DNA of 17,094 nt from Candidatus Omnitrophota bacterium (GCA_023473405.1 JAMCZD010000337.1:1-17094); one strand, 5' to 3'. Counted from the first letter of the stretch, positions 1 through 7,544 are shown. Numbers and translations: made by a program. Notes: a model not told the origin generated them from the sequence alone.

Positions 1-45
1 CTGCAAATCGTCGTCTTCAATGATTACAATTCTGGCCTTACCCAT
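1..45 (-). CDS. Response regulator, N-terminal fragment (cut by window edge)
   Basis: Only the first 15 codons are inside the window, reading MGKARIVIIEDDDLQ from an ATG at 45. The pattern of a short hydrophobic beta strand (RIVII) followed by E-D-D-D is the start of a CheY-like receiver domain, where the acidic cluster helps bind the magnesium needed for phosphorylation. The phospho-accepting aspartate and any output domain lie outside the window, so the DNA-binding class cannot be told. It follows the propeller histidine kinase on the same strand after 163 bp, which makes it the natural cognate partner. No strong Shine-Dalgarno is visible upstream of the ATG. The receiver call rests on few residues plus context. 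Confidence 0.72.
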   Translation of the reverse strand, partial: MGKARIVIIEDDDLQ

Positions 46-129
46 GGTTATTTATCGTGGCAATTTTATTCTTTGGTTACACGCCGATCAAGGGCAAAGA
101 GCCACAGGCCATCGGGCGGCGCCGGGGAA

Positions 130-157
130 GGGACGAAGGGGACGAAAGGAACGAAAA
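130..157. repeat. Three short tandem GGGACGAA-like units
   Basis: Three imperfect units follow each other: gggacgaa (130-137), ggggacgaaa (138-147) and ggaacgaaaa (148-157). They lie in the kinase-regulator intergenic stretch, directly beside the CACGCTY array. No function is evident. The spacing of about 9-10 bp could suit a DNA-binding protein, but the units degrade too fast to argue for this. Confidence 0.6.
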
Positions 158-176
158 TGACCGAGGCTCCGCTCAC

Positions 177-223
177 CACGCTTCACGCTCGCCACGCTCG
201 GCACGCTCTCACGCTTCACGCCC
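177..223. repeat. Six-copy CACGCTY (GAGCGTG-type) repeat array overlapping a gene end
   Basis: CACGCTT or CACGCTC occurs at 177, 184, 193, 202 and 210, with a sixth variant CACGCCC at 217, separated by 0-2 bp. On the minus strand the unit reads RAGCGTG. The array is mostly intergenic but includes positions 209-223, which encode the last four residues (GREA) and TGA stop of the sensor kinase. A related run of GAGCGTG occurs near 7313-7340, so this looks like a low-complexity family seen twice in the window. The spacers are too short for CRISPR. Confidence 0.75.
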
Positions 224-3200
224 ATTGGCTGGTTTGCCATTGGGCATGGGCATGAAGATGGTGAAGGTGGTACCGGTACCCGCTACCGATTCCAGCCCGA
301 GACCGAAGCCTTGCTCTTTGGCGAATTCATAGACCATCGACAAGCCTAACCCAGTGCCGCGGCGCGATGAAAAGGCCTTGGTGGTGAAGAACGGTTCGAA
401 GATGCGTGACTGCACCTCCTGGGTGATGCCACACCCGGTGTCACGAACGTCGACATAAGCATAGTCTTGTCCGTTGGCCGGCGATAGCACCAGGTTTGCC
501 GGCGTGCAGCTGGTCAGTCCAGTGCGCACCATAACCAGGCCGTGGCCGCCCATGGCGTCGGCGGCGTTCAAAATCAGGTTCAGGAGCATCTGTTGAAGCA
601 GATCTCTGGCGCATGGCACACGAGGCAGTGACGGGGTAAGCTCGCACTGGATGGTTACCTCGTGCGTGAACCGGTCGTGCAAAAGCTCCAGGGTTTCCTC
701 GACCACCGAGTTTACATCGTCGAGAACTAGGTCTTTGCTCGTTGTGCGGCTGAAACCGAGCAGCGCCTTCACAATCCCAGCGCCTTGGTCCACCATCGTC
801 TTGATACGATTCACGCGGACCTGGATTTTTTCCTGGTTATCGAGATTGCCTTCGATGATCTGGGCGGACCCTTTGATAATTGAAAGGAGGCTGTTGAAAT
901 CATGCGCGATGCCCGCCGCCAGGGTGCCAAGGGCCTGCATTTTTTGGCTGTGCAACAAGGCTTGGTTTGCCTTTTCGAGCTCGCGCGTGCGCTGGGCGAC
1001 GATTTTCTCGACGGCGGCATAGCTCCGCTTGAGCTGGAGATGCCGGTTGACGGAAAGGGCAGCCAGGAGCAGGGCCACCACGAGGCCGCAGAAAACCACG
1101 ATTATAAGCCGCGTCTCCATATACCATGGAAGCACCACGGTAAATGCGAATACCGCCGCCTCCGATTTATCAATGTTCAGGTTCCGGTCCATCGCCCGCG
1201 CCTCGAATCGATGCTTGCCCGCCCCCAATTCCCCGAGCGCAACCGTGGTCTCGTCGGCAAAAGGCGACCACTTGAGGTTGTCCAGGCGATAGGAATACAG
1301 GAGGCGATCAGAGGGGGTAAACTTCCATTTGTCTTGACCGCGCAGGATCATGGTAACCGGGGCGTCAACGGAGAATTCCGTCTGGTCGTTGGCGCTGTAA
1401 ACGTACGTCCTGGGCGGGTCGATGTCCGAGGATGGATCATACCGGCTCAAGCCGCGGGCCGTGCCGGCCCAGAGATTCCCGCGCTGGTCCTCGAAGACCC
1501 GGTAAACGGCGGCGCTCGGGAGCCCCTCATCAATACCATTTTCAACCCATGAACCGTCGGCATACCGATATAATCCATCGCTCGAAGCCACCCAGATCGT
1601 TCCCGCGCGTCCCCTGATCAAGGCATTGACACGATCAAAACCGTCACGGACAACGGACCAATTCTTGCCATCGAACTCGAAAATTCGGCCCAGGCCGCCG
1701 CACCAGATTTTCCCATCCGGCAATGGCAGCAGGCAGATGGCTGCGTTGGGTGCCTGCCCGTCCGCGCGACTGAAAGTTCGCAGCTTGTTATCGCGCCACA
1801 AACCGATGCCTGCGTTGCCCCCAAGCCAGACATCACCTCCCGACGTCGCCACACAAAAATCAAGTTCAGTGCCGAGATTCCAATTCGGTTGAGGCTTTAA
1901 GAACAGACCAAATTGGCGGCCGTCGTACAATTCCAAATGGAAATTCCCGGGATGCCCCTGCGGATTGAAGGTCTCGACACACAACCTGCCGTCGGGCATT
2001 TGTCCGATCAGTTTCATGGAACGTTTCAACGGATGGTGGACCAGGGTGAATTGACCGCTCGCCGGATCGAACAGCAGAAAACCATCGTTGGCGCCGATCG
2101 CCACCCGCCCGTCTGGAAGACAAAATAGCGCATCCGTCGGCTGAAAAGACAAGTCCCAGTCTTTTGGATAATCATAAGTCCGCCAGTTGCCATGGTAGAG
2201 CTGAATCAGGGAACTCGAGTTGGCGAACCAGAGGCGATTGCTCGAGTCCTCCCGGATCGCATGCACGATTGGATTGATGACCCCCAATTCCGAGGGAGTC
2301 CTCCAAGTCAGCGGTGAGTGGCGGACCAGACCTTCCGAGGTCGCCAGCCAAAATACGCCCTTGGGCTCGATGGCCGAATCAAAGAATTGCCCAGCCAGCA
2401 GGCCCTCCCTCTCCGGGACCTCCTGGTTGTTCGGCTCCAATCGGCTGAGGGAATTGAACGTTTCCGCCCAAAAAATGCCGTCGTGCCCGCGCCATGCTTG
2501 ACGCGCCTTGCCTCCTGCAATCGATCGCTTTTCCCAAGTCTGACCGTTGAAATAGACCACAACCCTTTCATTCTTGTCCGATGATTCCCCGATCATCGTC
2601 ACCCCCCCATCATCGTCCTCGGACGGGCGCAGGAGGTCCTGGACGTGTAAATCCCCGGGAACGATATGCTCTCGCCACAGGGCTGCGACGTTCCAGGTCC
2701 GCGATGGTCCGGGCAACTTGGCCAGACCATTGTTTCCCGTGATCCAGATGCCGCCGTCCCGCGCCTCACTCAAATCGATGAACCTTCCCAACCGGGTCCG
2801 GCTCACGGACTGCAGTTCCGTCGTCTTATCCAACAACGCGTTGAATTCCATCAACCGGTCCGGCGTCAAAAACAACACCCGATTTTGCTTTCCCGGCAGC
2901 ATCGGAAACGGGCGCACTTTGTAATAAAGATTGGTCTGAAGCTGCGTTTGAATCTCATGGACCGGGTACTGCACCCACTTGCCGTTCTTGTATTCCTCCA
3001 ACCCGCCTGCGTACAGTGTCCAAATCTGTCCCGTCCGGCTCTCGTAAACCCGAAAGTTGCCGTTGCCAGGCGATGGCAAATGATGAATCTCATATCCATC
3101 CAGCCAACTGATCGGGTCCGATTCTCCGTGCCGTACCCAGACATGGCCTTGGGGACTCACAGTGACGGCAGTGCTATAAGATTCGCTTAAACCGTCCGCC

Positions 3201-3352
3201 GCCTTGTAAATTCGCCAGTTCGACGACCTCTGGGCCAGGCCACACCACGGCAGCGCAATTACCGCGGCCAGGATGCACCACACGCGCCCTGCCCCGATCA
3301 AAAAATTCGCCTGCTCAATTCGATTCAAGTGATTGCCTGTTAACCCAACCAA
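209..3352 (-). CDS. Propeller-type sensor histidine kinase (two-component)
   Basis: A 1047-residue membrane sensor kinase. After a hydrophobic signal region (about 24-41, ending GLAQ), residues about 45-640 hold beta-propeller repeats of the two-component-regulator type (for example DQRGNLWAGTARGLSRYD and GRAGTIWVASSDGLYRY). A Y_Y_Y-like domain follows (about 655-740), then one transmembrane segment (about 745-768), a short coiled linker and the kinase core. The H box is GIAHDFNS, with His817 the likely phospho-acceptor. An N box (LILNAADAM), G1 (DTGCGI), F box (FEPFFTTK) and G2 (GTGLGLS, about 1000) are all present, so it should be active. It has no fused receiver or AraC domain, unlike Bacteroides HTCS hybrids, and the regulator is the next gene. 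No in-frame ATG lies at the N-terminus. TTG 3352 has AAGG six bases upstream; TTG 3301 would give a more ordinary signal peptide. A sugar ligand is inferred from the adjoining rhamnosidase. Confidence 0.9.
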   Translation of the reverse strand: MVGLTGNHLNRIEQANFLIGAGRVWCILAAVIALPWCGLAQRSSNWRIYKAADGLSESYSTAVTVSPQGHVWVRHGESDPISWLDGYEIHHLPSPGNGNFRVYESRTGQIWTLYAGGLEEYKNGKWVQYPVHEIQTQLQTNLYYKVRPFPMLPGKQNRVLFLTPDRLMEFNALLDKTTELQSVSRTRLGRFIDLSEARDGGIWITGNNGLAKLPGPSRTWNVAALWREHIVPGDLHVQDLLRPSEDDDGGVTMIGESSDKNERVVVYFNGQTWEKRSIAGGKARQAWRGHDGIFWAETFNSLSRLEPNNQEVPEREGLLAGQFFDSAIEPKGVFWLATSEGLVRHSPLTWRTPSELGVINPIVHAIREDSSNRLWFANSSSLIQLYHGNWRTYDYPKDWDLSFQPTDALFCLPDGRVAIGANDGFLLFDPASGQFTLVHHPLKRSMKLIGQMPDGRLCVETFNPQGHPGNFHLELYDGRQFGLFLKPQPNWNLGTELDFCVATSGGDVWLGGNAGIGLWRDNKLRTFSRADGQAPNAAICLLPLPDGKIWCGGLGRIFEFDGKNWSVVRDGFDRVNALIRGRAGTIWVASSDGLYRYADGSWVENGIDEGLPSAAVYRVFEDQRGNLWAGTARGLSRYDPSSDIDPPRTYVYSANDQTEFSVDAPVTMILRGQDKWKFTPSDRLLYSYRLDNLKWSPFADETTVALGELGAGKHRFEARAMDRNLNIDKSEAAVFAFTVVLPWYMETRLIIVVFCGLVVALLLAALSVNRHLQLKRSYAAVEKIVAQRTRELEKANQALLHSQKMQALGTLAAGIAHDFNSLLSIIKGSAQIIEGNLDNQEKIQVRVNRIKTMVDQGAGIVKALLGFSRTTSKDLVLDDVNSVVEETLELLHDRFTHEVTIQCELTPSLPRVPCARDLLQQMLLNLILNAADAMGGHGLVMVRTGLTSCTPANLVLSPANGQDYAYVDVRDTGCGITQEVQSRIFEPFFTTKAFSSRRGTGLGLSMVYEFAKEQGFGLGLESVAGTGTTFTIFMPMPNGKPANGREA

Positions 3353-3530
3353 ATCATGCCTTGGGTCGGCGATATCGGCAACCGCTTTTTGAGCCGGCGA
3401 TTCTCCTCACGGCGCATCTCGAACTCTGTCATCCACTTGGTCCATCCCCGTGTCGCCCGCTTTCGGAGCGGCGTGATCGACAAAGTGAAGACGAAGTGAA
3501 ACGAAATTCCGGATGAGAACTGTTGTTTGG
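3353..3530. other. 178-bp gap between rhamnosidase and sensor kinase
   Basis: No clear promoter or terminator was recognised. A 30-codon minus-strand reading frame (ATG 3432 to TAA 3340) runs through most of the left half and overlaps the proposed kinase start. It encodes a very basic, charged peptide beginning MTEFEMRREENRRLKK. It may be chance. The gap is long enough for the kinase gene to have its own promoter. Confidence 0.4.
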
Positions 3531-6500
3531 CTACGGGCTTGAAACGAACCGGTAATGGCCCGAACCAACGCGGAAAACTGCGGCGCCATTTTCCATGCGA
3601 ATGAACTCGATGCCATCGGCGTTATTCGCCGGCCCTCCGCCTTCGGTCACTGCGGCTTCGCTTCCGGCGGGAATATAGACGGTAGCGGTAGTATTGACGG
3701 GGATCGAAACGTTGAGAGTAAGAACGCCGCCATCTTTGCGCCAGGCACTCTCGATCCGGCCATGAACGGAGTCATAATCGGCCTTTACCCACGTTAAATC
3801 GCCAACAATTGCGGGCCGGATGATGATTTTCTTGAAGCCGGGCGCTGCGGGATCGGGACGAATGCCGGCCAATCCCTGGTAATACCAAACGCCGGCGCAG
3901 CCCAAGGTGGGATGATTGCGTGATCCGCCTCCGTTCCAGGCCTCCCAAACAGTCGTGGCGCCATGATTGATCATGTTCAACCACCCCGGAAAGCTCTCCT
4001 GCGTCATCATGGTGTAAGCCAGGTCATCGCGCCCGTTTTCCATCAGGGCCTTGAACAGGTACAAGGTGCCGACGATCCCGGCGCTTATGTGGCCTTGGCG
4101 GGGGCCGGTGATGCTATCCACGAGCCGTGCCAATGCGAGTCCCTTTTGCGGTTCAGGCACGAGGCCAAAGCATAACGGCAGCGCCTGGGCGGTTTGGCTG
4201 TCGGGGGCATAGAGGCCCGTTTCCAGTTTTAGAAACCGGGCGTTGTACGTTGCGCGAATGGTATCGGCCAGGGCGGCGAATTTCTTTTCATCCTCCGTTT
4301 TGCCCAACAGTCCGGCGGTTTGGCTGACGATTTTGGCCTGGTAATAATAGGCGGCAGTGGAGGTCTGGGACACGGGCACACGACGCCCGCCGCCACCGGC
4401 GCTTTCATCGAGCCAATCGCCAAGCCCCCAATTGATGATGTGGTCTTTGGCGGTCGAGGTGAGGTAATCGACATACGCCTTCATCCCGCGGTAACCTTCT
4501 TCGAGCACTCGAATGTCGCCGTAGTATTGGTAGAGTTTCCAGGGCGCCATTACTATTGCCCCACCCCACCAAGGATCGGCCATATCGCCAGGCGCGCCAT
4601 CCGCCTTGGTCCGTCCCCAACCGCAGGTGGGCACGAAATCGGGCACGTGGCCGTTGGGGTCCTGGTCATCGAGCATGTCATGGAACCACTTGGTGTAAAA
4701 GAGAGGCGTATCGAGGTTGTAGAATGCCTCCTCCATGCAAACGCAGCCGTCGTTCATCCAACCCATTTTCTCGCGCTGCGGGCAGTCGGTGGGGATGCCG
4801 TGCATGTTGTTGAGCTGCGTTCGGATGATCAGCTCTTGAATCTTATTTATACGCGGATTCGAACAGGAAAAATGACCGGCAGGCGCTGGATCGGTGGTCA
4901 CCCAGCGTCCGGTGAGGCTATCCAGGCTCGGCTTTTGGGTAAGACCGGTCACCTGCACATACTGGAAACCGTGATAAGTGAAGCGCGGTTCGAAGACCTC
5001 TTCACCCTGGCCTTTGAGGATATATTCCTCGGTCTGAAACCGGCCGTGGGTATGGCTGGTGAGATTGGCGGTGTTGACCGTGCCGTCCGGATTCAACAGC
5101 TCGTTGTATTGCAGCGTGATTTTTTGGCCGGCTCTGCCCCTGGCCTTGAATCGCGCCCAACCGGAAATATTGACCCCAAGGTCAAACACATAAACCCCGG
5201 GTTTGGGCTCGGTCAATTTTACCGGTGCAATCGAGCGCGCTCGAATGGGTGGATGCTGCTCGGAAACCAGCTTTCCGGACGGTGCCTTTACCACCATCGC
5301 CGGTTGCCAATCGGAATCATCGTAGCCGGCGGTATCCCATCCGGGCCTGGCCAGGCGCGCATCGATGGTTTCACCACCGCGGACGCAATTGAACGTGATG
5401 GACCCCGTAGCCCATTTCCATGAGCGGTCCGACACCACCGTCCCAGTCGAACCGTCGCTGTACTCCAGCGCAAGCTGAAAGAGCAACTTCGGCGGAGTGG
5501 TCCATGGAGCCCTTTCGAATCCGAACAAGTCCGGCGTCGCCAGGTTGTACCACCCGCCGCCGAGGACTACGCCGATCGCGTTTTGCCCACGCCTAAGGAA
5601 ATCGCTAACGTCATAAGTCAGGTAGAGATCGCGCTTGCTGAAGTCGGTAAAGCCGGGGTCCAGGACGTGATCGCCGATTTTCCTGCCGTTGATATACAAT
5701 TCGGAATATCCCAATCCGCAGAAGGTCGCAATGGCTCGTTTCACCGATTTATCAAGGTTTATTTCTTTCCGGAGAAGGACAGCCGCGTTGCCGGGACCCG
5801 AAGGCTGCGTTGCCTCTTTCCCGGCCAGTTTGGCGCCGTCGGTAAGCTTGTTAATGCTCCATCCACTCGCTTCAACGCTGTCCTTGGCCTTCACCGGCGC
5901 CTTAAGGGCCACGTCCTCTCCACCTGAAACAACCTCCATTTCGCCCAATGCAAAGCAAAACGGAGCAGCTCCGCTATGCCGGTCCCAGAGCTTGGTGGCA
6001 GTTACGCGCACGTAACGGCCTTGAGCTCCGTGGGCGTCAAACGACCGACTGTGGTTTCCCGGATTAGGATAATCGGACCCAGTCTGGTCCAGGATTGTTT
6101 TGGAATCGTTGAAGGCGGGATCGTCGGAAACCTCGAGGCGAAACCGGACTGGGAAACCGAAACCCTGGACTTGTTCAAACCCGGGCGGTGTGGGCGGCGA
6201 GAGGATGATACGGTCAATTGTCCTGGAGTGTCCCAGGTCGACCTGAGCCCATTTCACTTCGAGGGCATTTTCAGCCTCGGTGGCATGATAACCCATTGCG
6301 TTGGCGCCTTCGGCCAATGCCACCTTGTCCGTCGCCGCAATCCAATCACCCTTCCAATCGGCGGGCTGCAGTATTCCCATGGACCAGAAGCCGGGTTCAC
6401 TCCACGATGATGCGTGGCCATCCTCATCCCACGCCCGGACTTTCCAATAGGCATAACTTAATGATCGGAGCGGTTTGCCACCATAAAGCACCTGGACCGA

Positions 6501-6779
6501 TTGGTCCGATTCGACCTTGCCGCTGTCCCATAAATCCGCCTGGTCCAATGACAGCTTCCCGGGTGTGCTGGCCACCAGGACCCTGTATGCACTCTGGCGT
6601 TGGCCGCGCTGATCGGACTCGAGAATCCAGCTCAGCCGCGGCTGGAGGGTATCAATGCCCAGCGGGTTGCGGCGATACTCGCAACGCAGGGACTGGATGG
6701 CGAGATGAGACGATTGGGCGCAGGCAGAGACCGCCAACAAGATAAAACCGGCCAATTTCAACGAAAAGAATGACTTCAT
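3531..6779 (-). CDS. Secreted alpha-L-rhamnosidase, GH78, with discoidin-like insert
   Basis: A 1082-residue exported inverting glycosidase expected to release terminal L-rhamnose from plant or microbial polysaccharides and glycosides. The N-terminus (MKSFFSLKLAGFILLAVSAC) is a signal peptide; VSAC fits a lipobox, so it may be a lipoprotein. An Fn3-like N-domain (about 28-135) ends near GDWIAATD. Residues about 155-290 form an F5/8-type discoidin-like insert (QVDLGHSRTIDRIIL, GRYVRVTATKL). The GH78 N-terminal sandwich resumes at LLRKEI and GYSELYINGRKIGD. The (alpha/alpha)6 catalytic part carries DCPQREKMGWMND: Asp665, Glu670 and Asp677 are spaced as the Bacillus RhaB active-site residues D567/E572/D579. 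Glu946 in GATTVWEAW matches the E841 base. A C-terminal beta domain closes the protein. ATG 6779 fits the signal peptide. It lies upstream of the sensor kinase on the same strand. Confidence 0.93.
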   Translation of the reverse strand: MKSFFSLKLAGFILLAVSACAQSSHLAIQSLRCEYRRNPLGIDTLQPRLSWILESDQRGQRQSAYRVLVASTPGKLSLDQADLWDSGKVESDQSVQVLYGGKPLRSLSYAYWKVRAWDEDGHASSWSEPGFWSMGILQPADWKGDWIAATDKVALAEGANAMGYHATEAENALEVKWAQVDLGHSRTIDRIILSPPTPPGFEQVQGFGFPVRFRLEVSDDPAFNDSKTILDQTGSDYPNPGNHSRSFDAHGAQGRYVRVTATKLWDRHSGAAPFCFALGEMEVVSGGEDVALKAPVKAKDSVEASGWSINKLTDGAKLAGKEATQPSGPGNAAVLLRKEINLDKSVKRAIATFCGLGYSELYINGRKIGDHVLDPGFTDFSKRDLYLTYDVSDFLRRGQNAIGVVLGGGWYNLATPDLFGFERAPWTTPPKLLFQLALEYSDGSTGTVVSDRSWKWATGSITFNCVRGGETIDARLARPGWDTAGYDDSDWQPAMVVKAPSGKLVSEQHPPIRARSIAPVKLTEPKPGVYVFDLGVNISGWARFKARGRAGQKITLQYNELLNPDGTVNTANLTSHTHGRFQTEEYILKGQGEEVFEPRFTYHGFQYVQVTGLTQKPSLDSLTGRWVTTDPAPAGHFSCSNPRINKIQELIIRTQLNNMHGIPTDCPQREKMGWMNDGCVCMEEAFYNLDTPLFYTKWFHDMLDDQDPNGHVPDFVPTCGWGRTKADGAPGDMADPWWGGAIVMAPWKLYQYYGDIRVLEEGYRGMKAYVDYLTSTAKDHIINWGLGDWLDESAGGGGRRVPVSQTSTAAYYYQAKIVSQTAGLLGKTEDEKKFAALADTIRATYNARFLKLETGLYAPDSQTAQALPLCFGLVPEPQKGLALARLVDSITGPRQGHISAGIVGTLYLFKALMENGRDDLAYTMMTQESFPGWLNMINHGATTVWEAWNGGGSRNHPTLGCAGVWYYQGLAGIRPDPAAPGFKKIIIRPAIVGDLTWVKADYDSVHGRIESAWRKDGGVLTLNVSIPVNTTATVYIPAGSEAAVTEGGGPANNADGIEFIRMENGAAVFRVGSGHYRFVSSP

Positions 6780-6855
6780 AACAAGCGCCTTATGACAGAT
6801 GACTTTTAAGATATCCTACAAGAACCAAAACCCGCGGCAAGCGGATTCCTCCCCT

Positions 6856-7170
6856 CTAAACCGTCCGATTGAAAAAATAATGACGCACCACAACCCAAGC
6901 GATGATCCCCATCACAAACAGGATGCACACGACGATAATCCTCCAGACGTGACCCTCGACATACAAATTCTTCATCTTGCGCTTGCGCTTGATTCGATGC
7001 AGAGCCGAGCCGCAACTTCGGCATTTAGTGAGCACGCGCTGGTTCTTGGCGCCACAGGCCCGGCAGGCAACATAAAGGTGTCCCTGGCAGCGAACGCATC
7101 GTTCCAGGCCGGGATCGTTGGGTTGCTTGCACTTGGCACAAATAACCGTCTCTTCTGATTCTGATTGCAT
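6856..7170 (-). CDS. Small double-zinc-ribbon, single-TM protein
   Basis: A 104-residue protein of unknown role. Four CxxC knuckles (C11/C14, C25/C28, C36/C39, C50/C53) form two tandem zinc ribbons of the DZR type. A basic stretch (RIKRKRKMK, 59-67) and one C-terminal transmembrane helix (about 76-95) follow. By the positive-inside rule the ribbons should face the cytoplasm, making it a tail-anchored protein. ATG 7170 is chosen because longer in-frame readings run through the degenerate repeat and give Arg/Pro-rich junk. A minus-strand promoter candidate sits 35 bp upstream. The gene ends 76 bp before the rhamnosidase start, so co-transcription is possible. The family's function is not known to me; adaptor or scaffold roles are only guesses. 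Confidence 0.75.
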   Translation of the reverse strand: MQSESEETVICAKCKQPNDPGLERCVRCQGHLYVACRACGAKNQRVLTKCRSCGSALHRIKRKRKMKNLYVEGHVWRIIVVCILFVMGIIAWVVVRHYFFNRTV

Positions 7171-7204
7171 ACAATGCCGCGATGTCCGCCGGATATGGCA
7201 GGCA

Positions 7205-7233
7205 ATTAAAGTAACTCCGATCGAGAAAATCAA
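7205..7233 (-). promoter_or_regulatory. Candidate sigma70-like promoter for the zinc-ribbon gene
   Basis: Read on the minus strand: TTGATT (7233-7228), a 17-bp spacer, then TTTAAT (7210-7205). This gives 4/6 and 5/6 matches to the consensus. Transcription would begin near 7198, leaving a 5' leader of about 28 nt before the ATG at 7170. It was found by eye in an AT-rich pocket within GC-rich DNA, and no experimental support exists. Confidence 0.4.
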
Positions 7234-7258
7234 TCTTGAATCAGCCCTCGAATTCTCC

Positions 7259-7427
7259 ATATGGAGCGCGCCGCAAGAGCGGCGGCGAAGGCGGTGCTTT
7301 GGGCAGCATGGGCGCGTGGAGCGTGGAGCGTGAAGAGCGTAAATATGGAGCGCACCGGCAGGGCGGCAGCGACGGCGGCGTTTCGGGCGGCCTGGGGGGC
7401 GTAAAGCGCGGGAGTGTGAAAAGCGTA
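7259..7427. repeat. Degenerate tandem repeat, two units of about 84 bp
   Basis: Unit A is 7259-7342 and unit B is 7343-7427. Both open with atatggagcg, continue with a GC-rich gcggcrgcga core and end in a gaaragcgta run. By eye they match at roughly 70-75 percent with one small indel. A third, shorter core-like copy (tgcgccggcggagcg) follows at 7454. Unit A also contains two consecutive GAGCGTG words, the motif seen again at 177-223. No frame across it looks like protein, so I read it as non-coding repeat and not as the N-terminus of either neighbour. Confidence 0.65.
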
Positions 7428-7453
7428 GTGCGTGGCAGCGTGCAATGTGGGAA

Positions 7454-7478
7454 TGCGCCGGCGGAGCGAACCGGCGCA
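7454..7478. repeat. Perfect 8-bp inverted repeat (hairpin)
   Basis: TGCGCCGG (7454-7461) and CCGGCGCA (7471-7478) are perfectly complementary around a 9-base loop. It sits at the end of the 84-bp repeat tract, about 12 bp upstream of the plus-strand promoter candidate. There is no T-run on the plus side, so it is not an obvious rho-independent terminator. It may be an operator-like palindrome or simply the palindromic core of the repeat family. Confidence 0.55.
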
Positions 7479-7489
7479 AATATTGGGGA

Positions 7490-7517
7490 TTGAAAAAGAA
7501 ACAGACCGATCAATAAT
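7490..7517 (+). promoter_or_regulatory. Candidate sigma70-like promoter for the 88-aa gene and oxidoreductase
   Basis: TTGAAA (7490-7495), a 16-bp spacer and AATAAT (7512-7517) each match the -35/-10 consensus at 5/6. The predicted transcript start near 7524 leaves a short leader containing the ribosome site at 7532. It would drive the coupled pair that follows. Found by eye only. Confidence 0.45.
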
Positions 7518-7531
7518 GGGCCCATTCACGC

Positions 7532-7536
7532 GAGGA
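7532..7536 (+). promoter_or_regulatory. Ribosome binding site GAGGA deciding a TTG start
   Basis: GAGGA lies 8 bases before TTG 7545 and 17 bases before ATG 7554. The spacing favours TTG as the start of the 88-aa protein, which adds three residues (MNN) before MSDNEQ. Confidence 0.5.
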
Positions 7537-7544
7537 ATTCAGCA

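Noticed and set aside
177..223. CRISPR-like array
   Set aside because: Units are 7 bp with 0-2 bp spacers and there are no cas genes; this is a simple low-complexity repeat.
4320..5423. 367-residue plus-strand open frame
   Set aside because: It lies entirely antisense to the GH78 gene, whose active-site residues and signal peptide are intact. Long antisense frames are expected in GC-rich coding DNA.
6856..7479. Longer 207-residue reading of the zinc-ribbon gene
   Set aside because: The extra N-terminus passes through the degenerate 84-bp repeats and is Arg/Pro/Ala-rich low-complexity sequence; the protein-like part begins at ATG 7170, with a promoter candidate just upstream.
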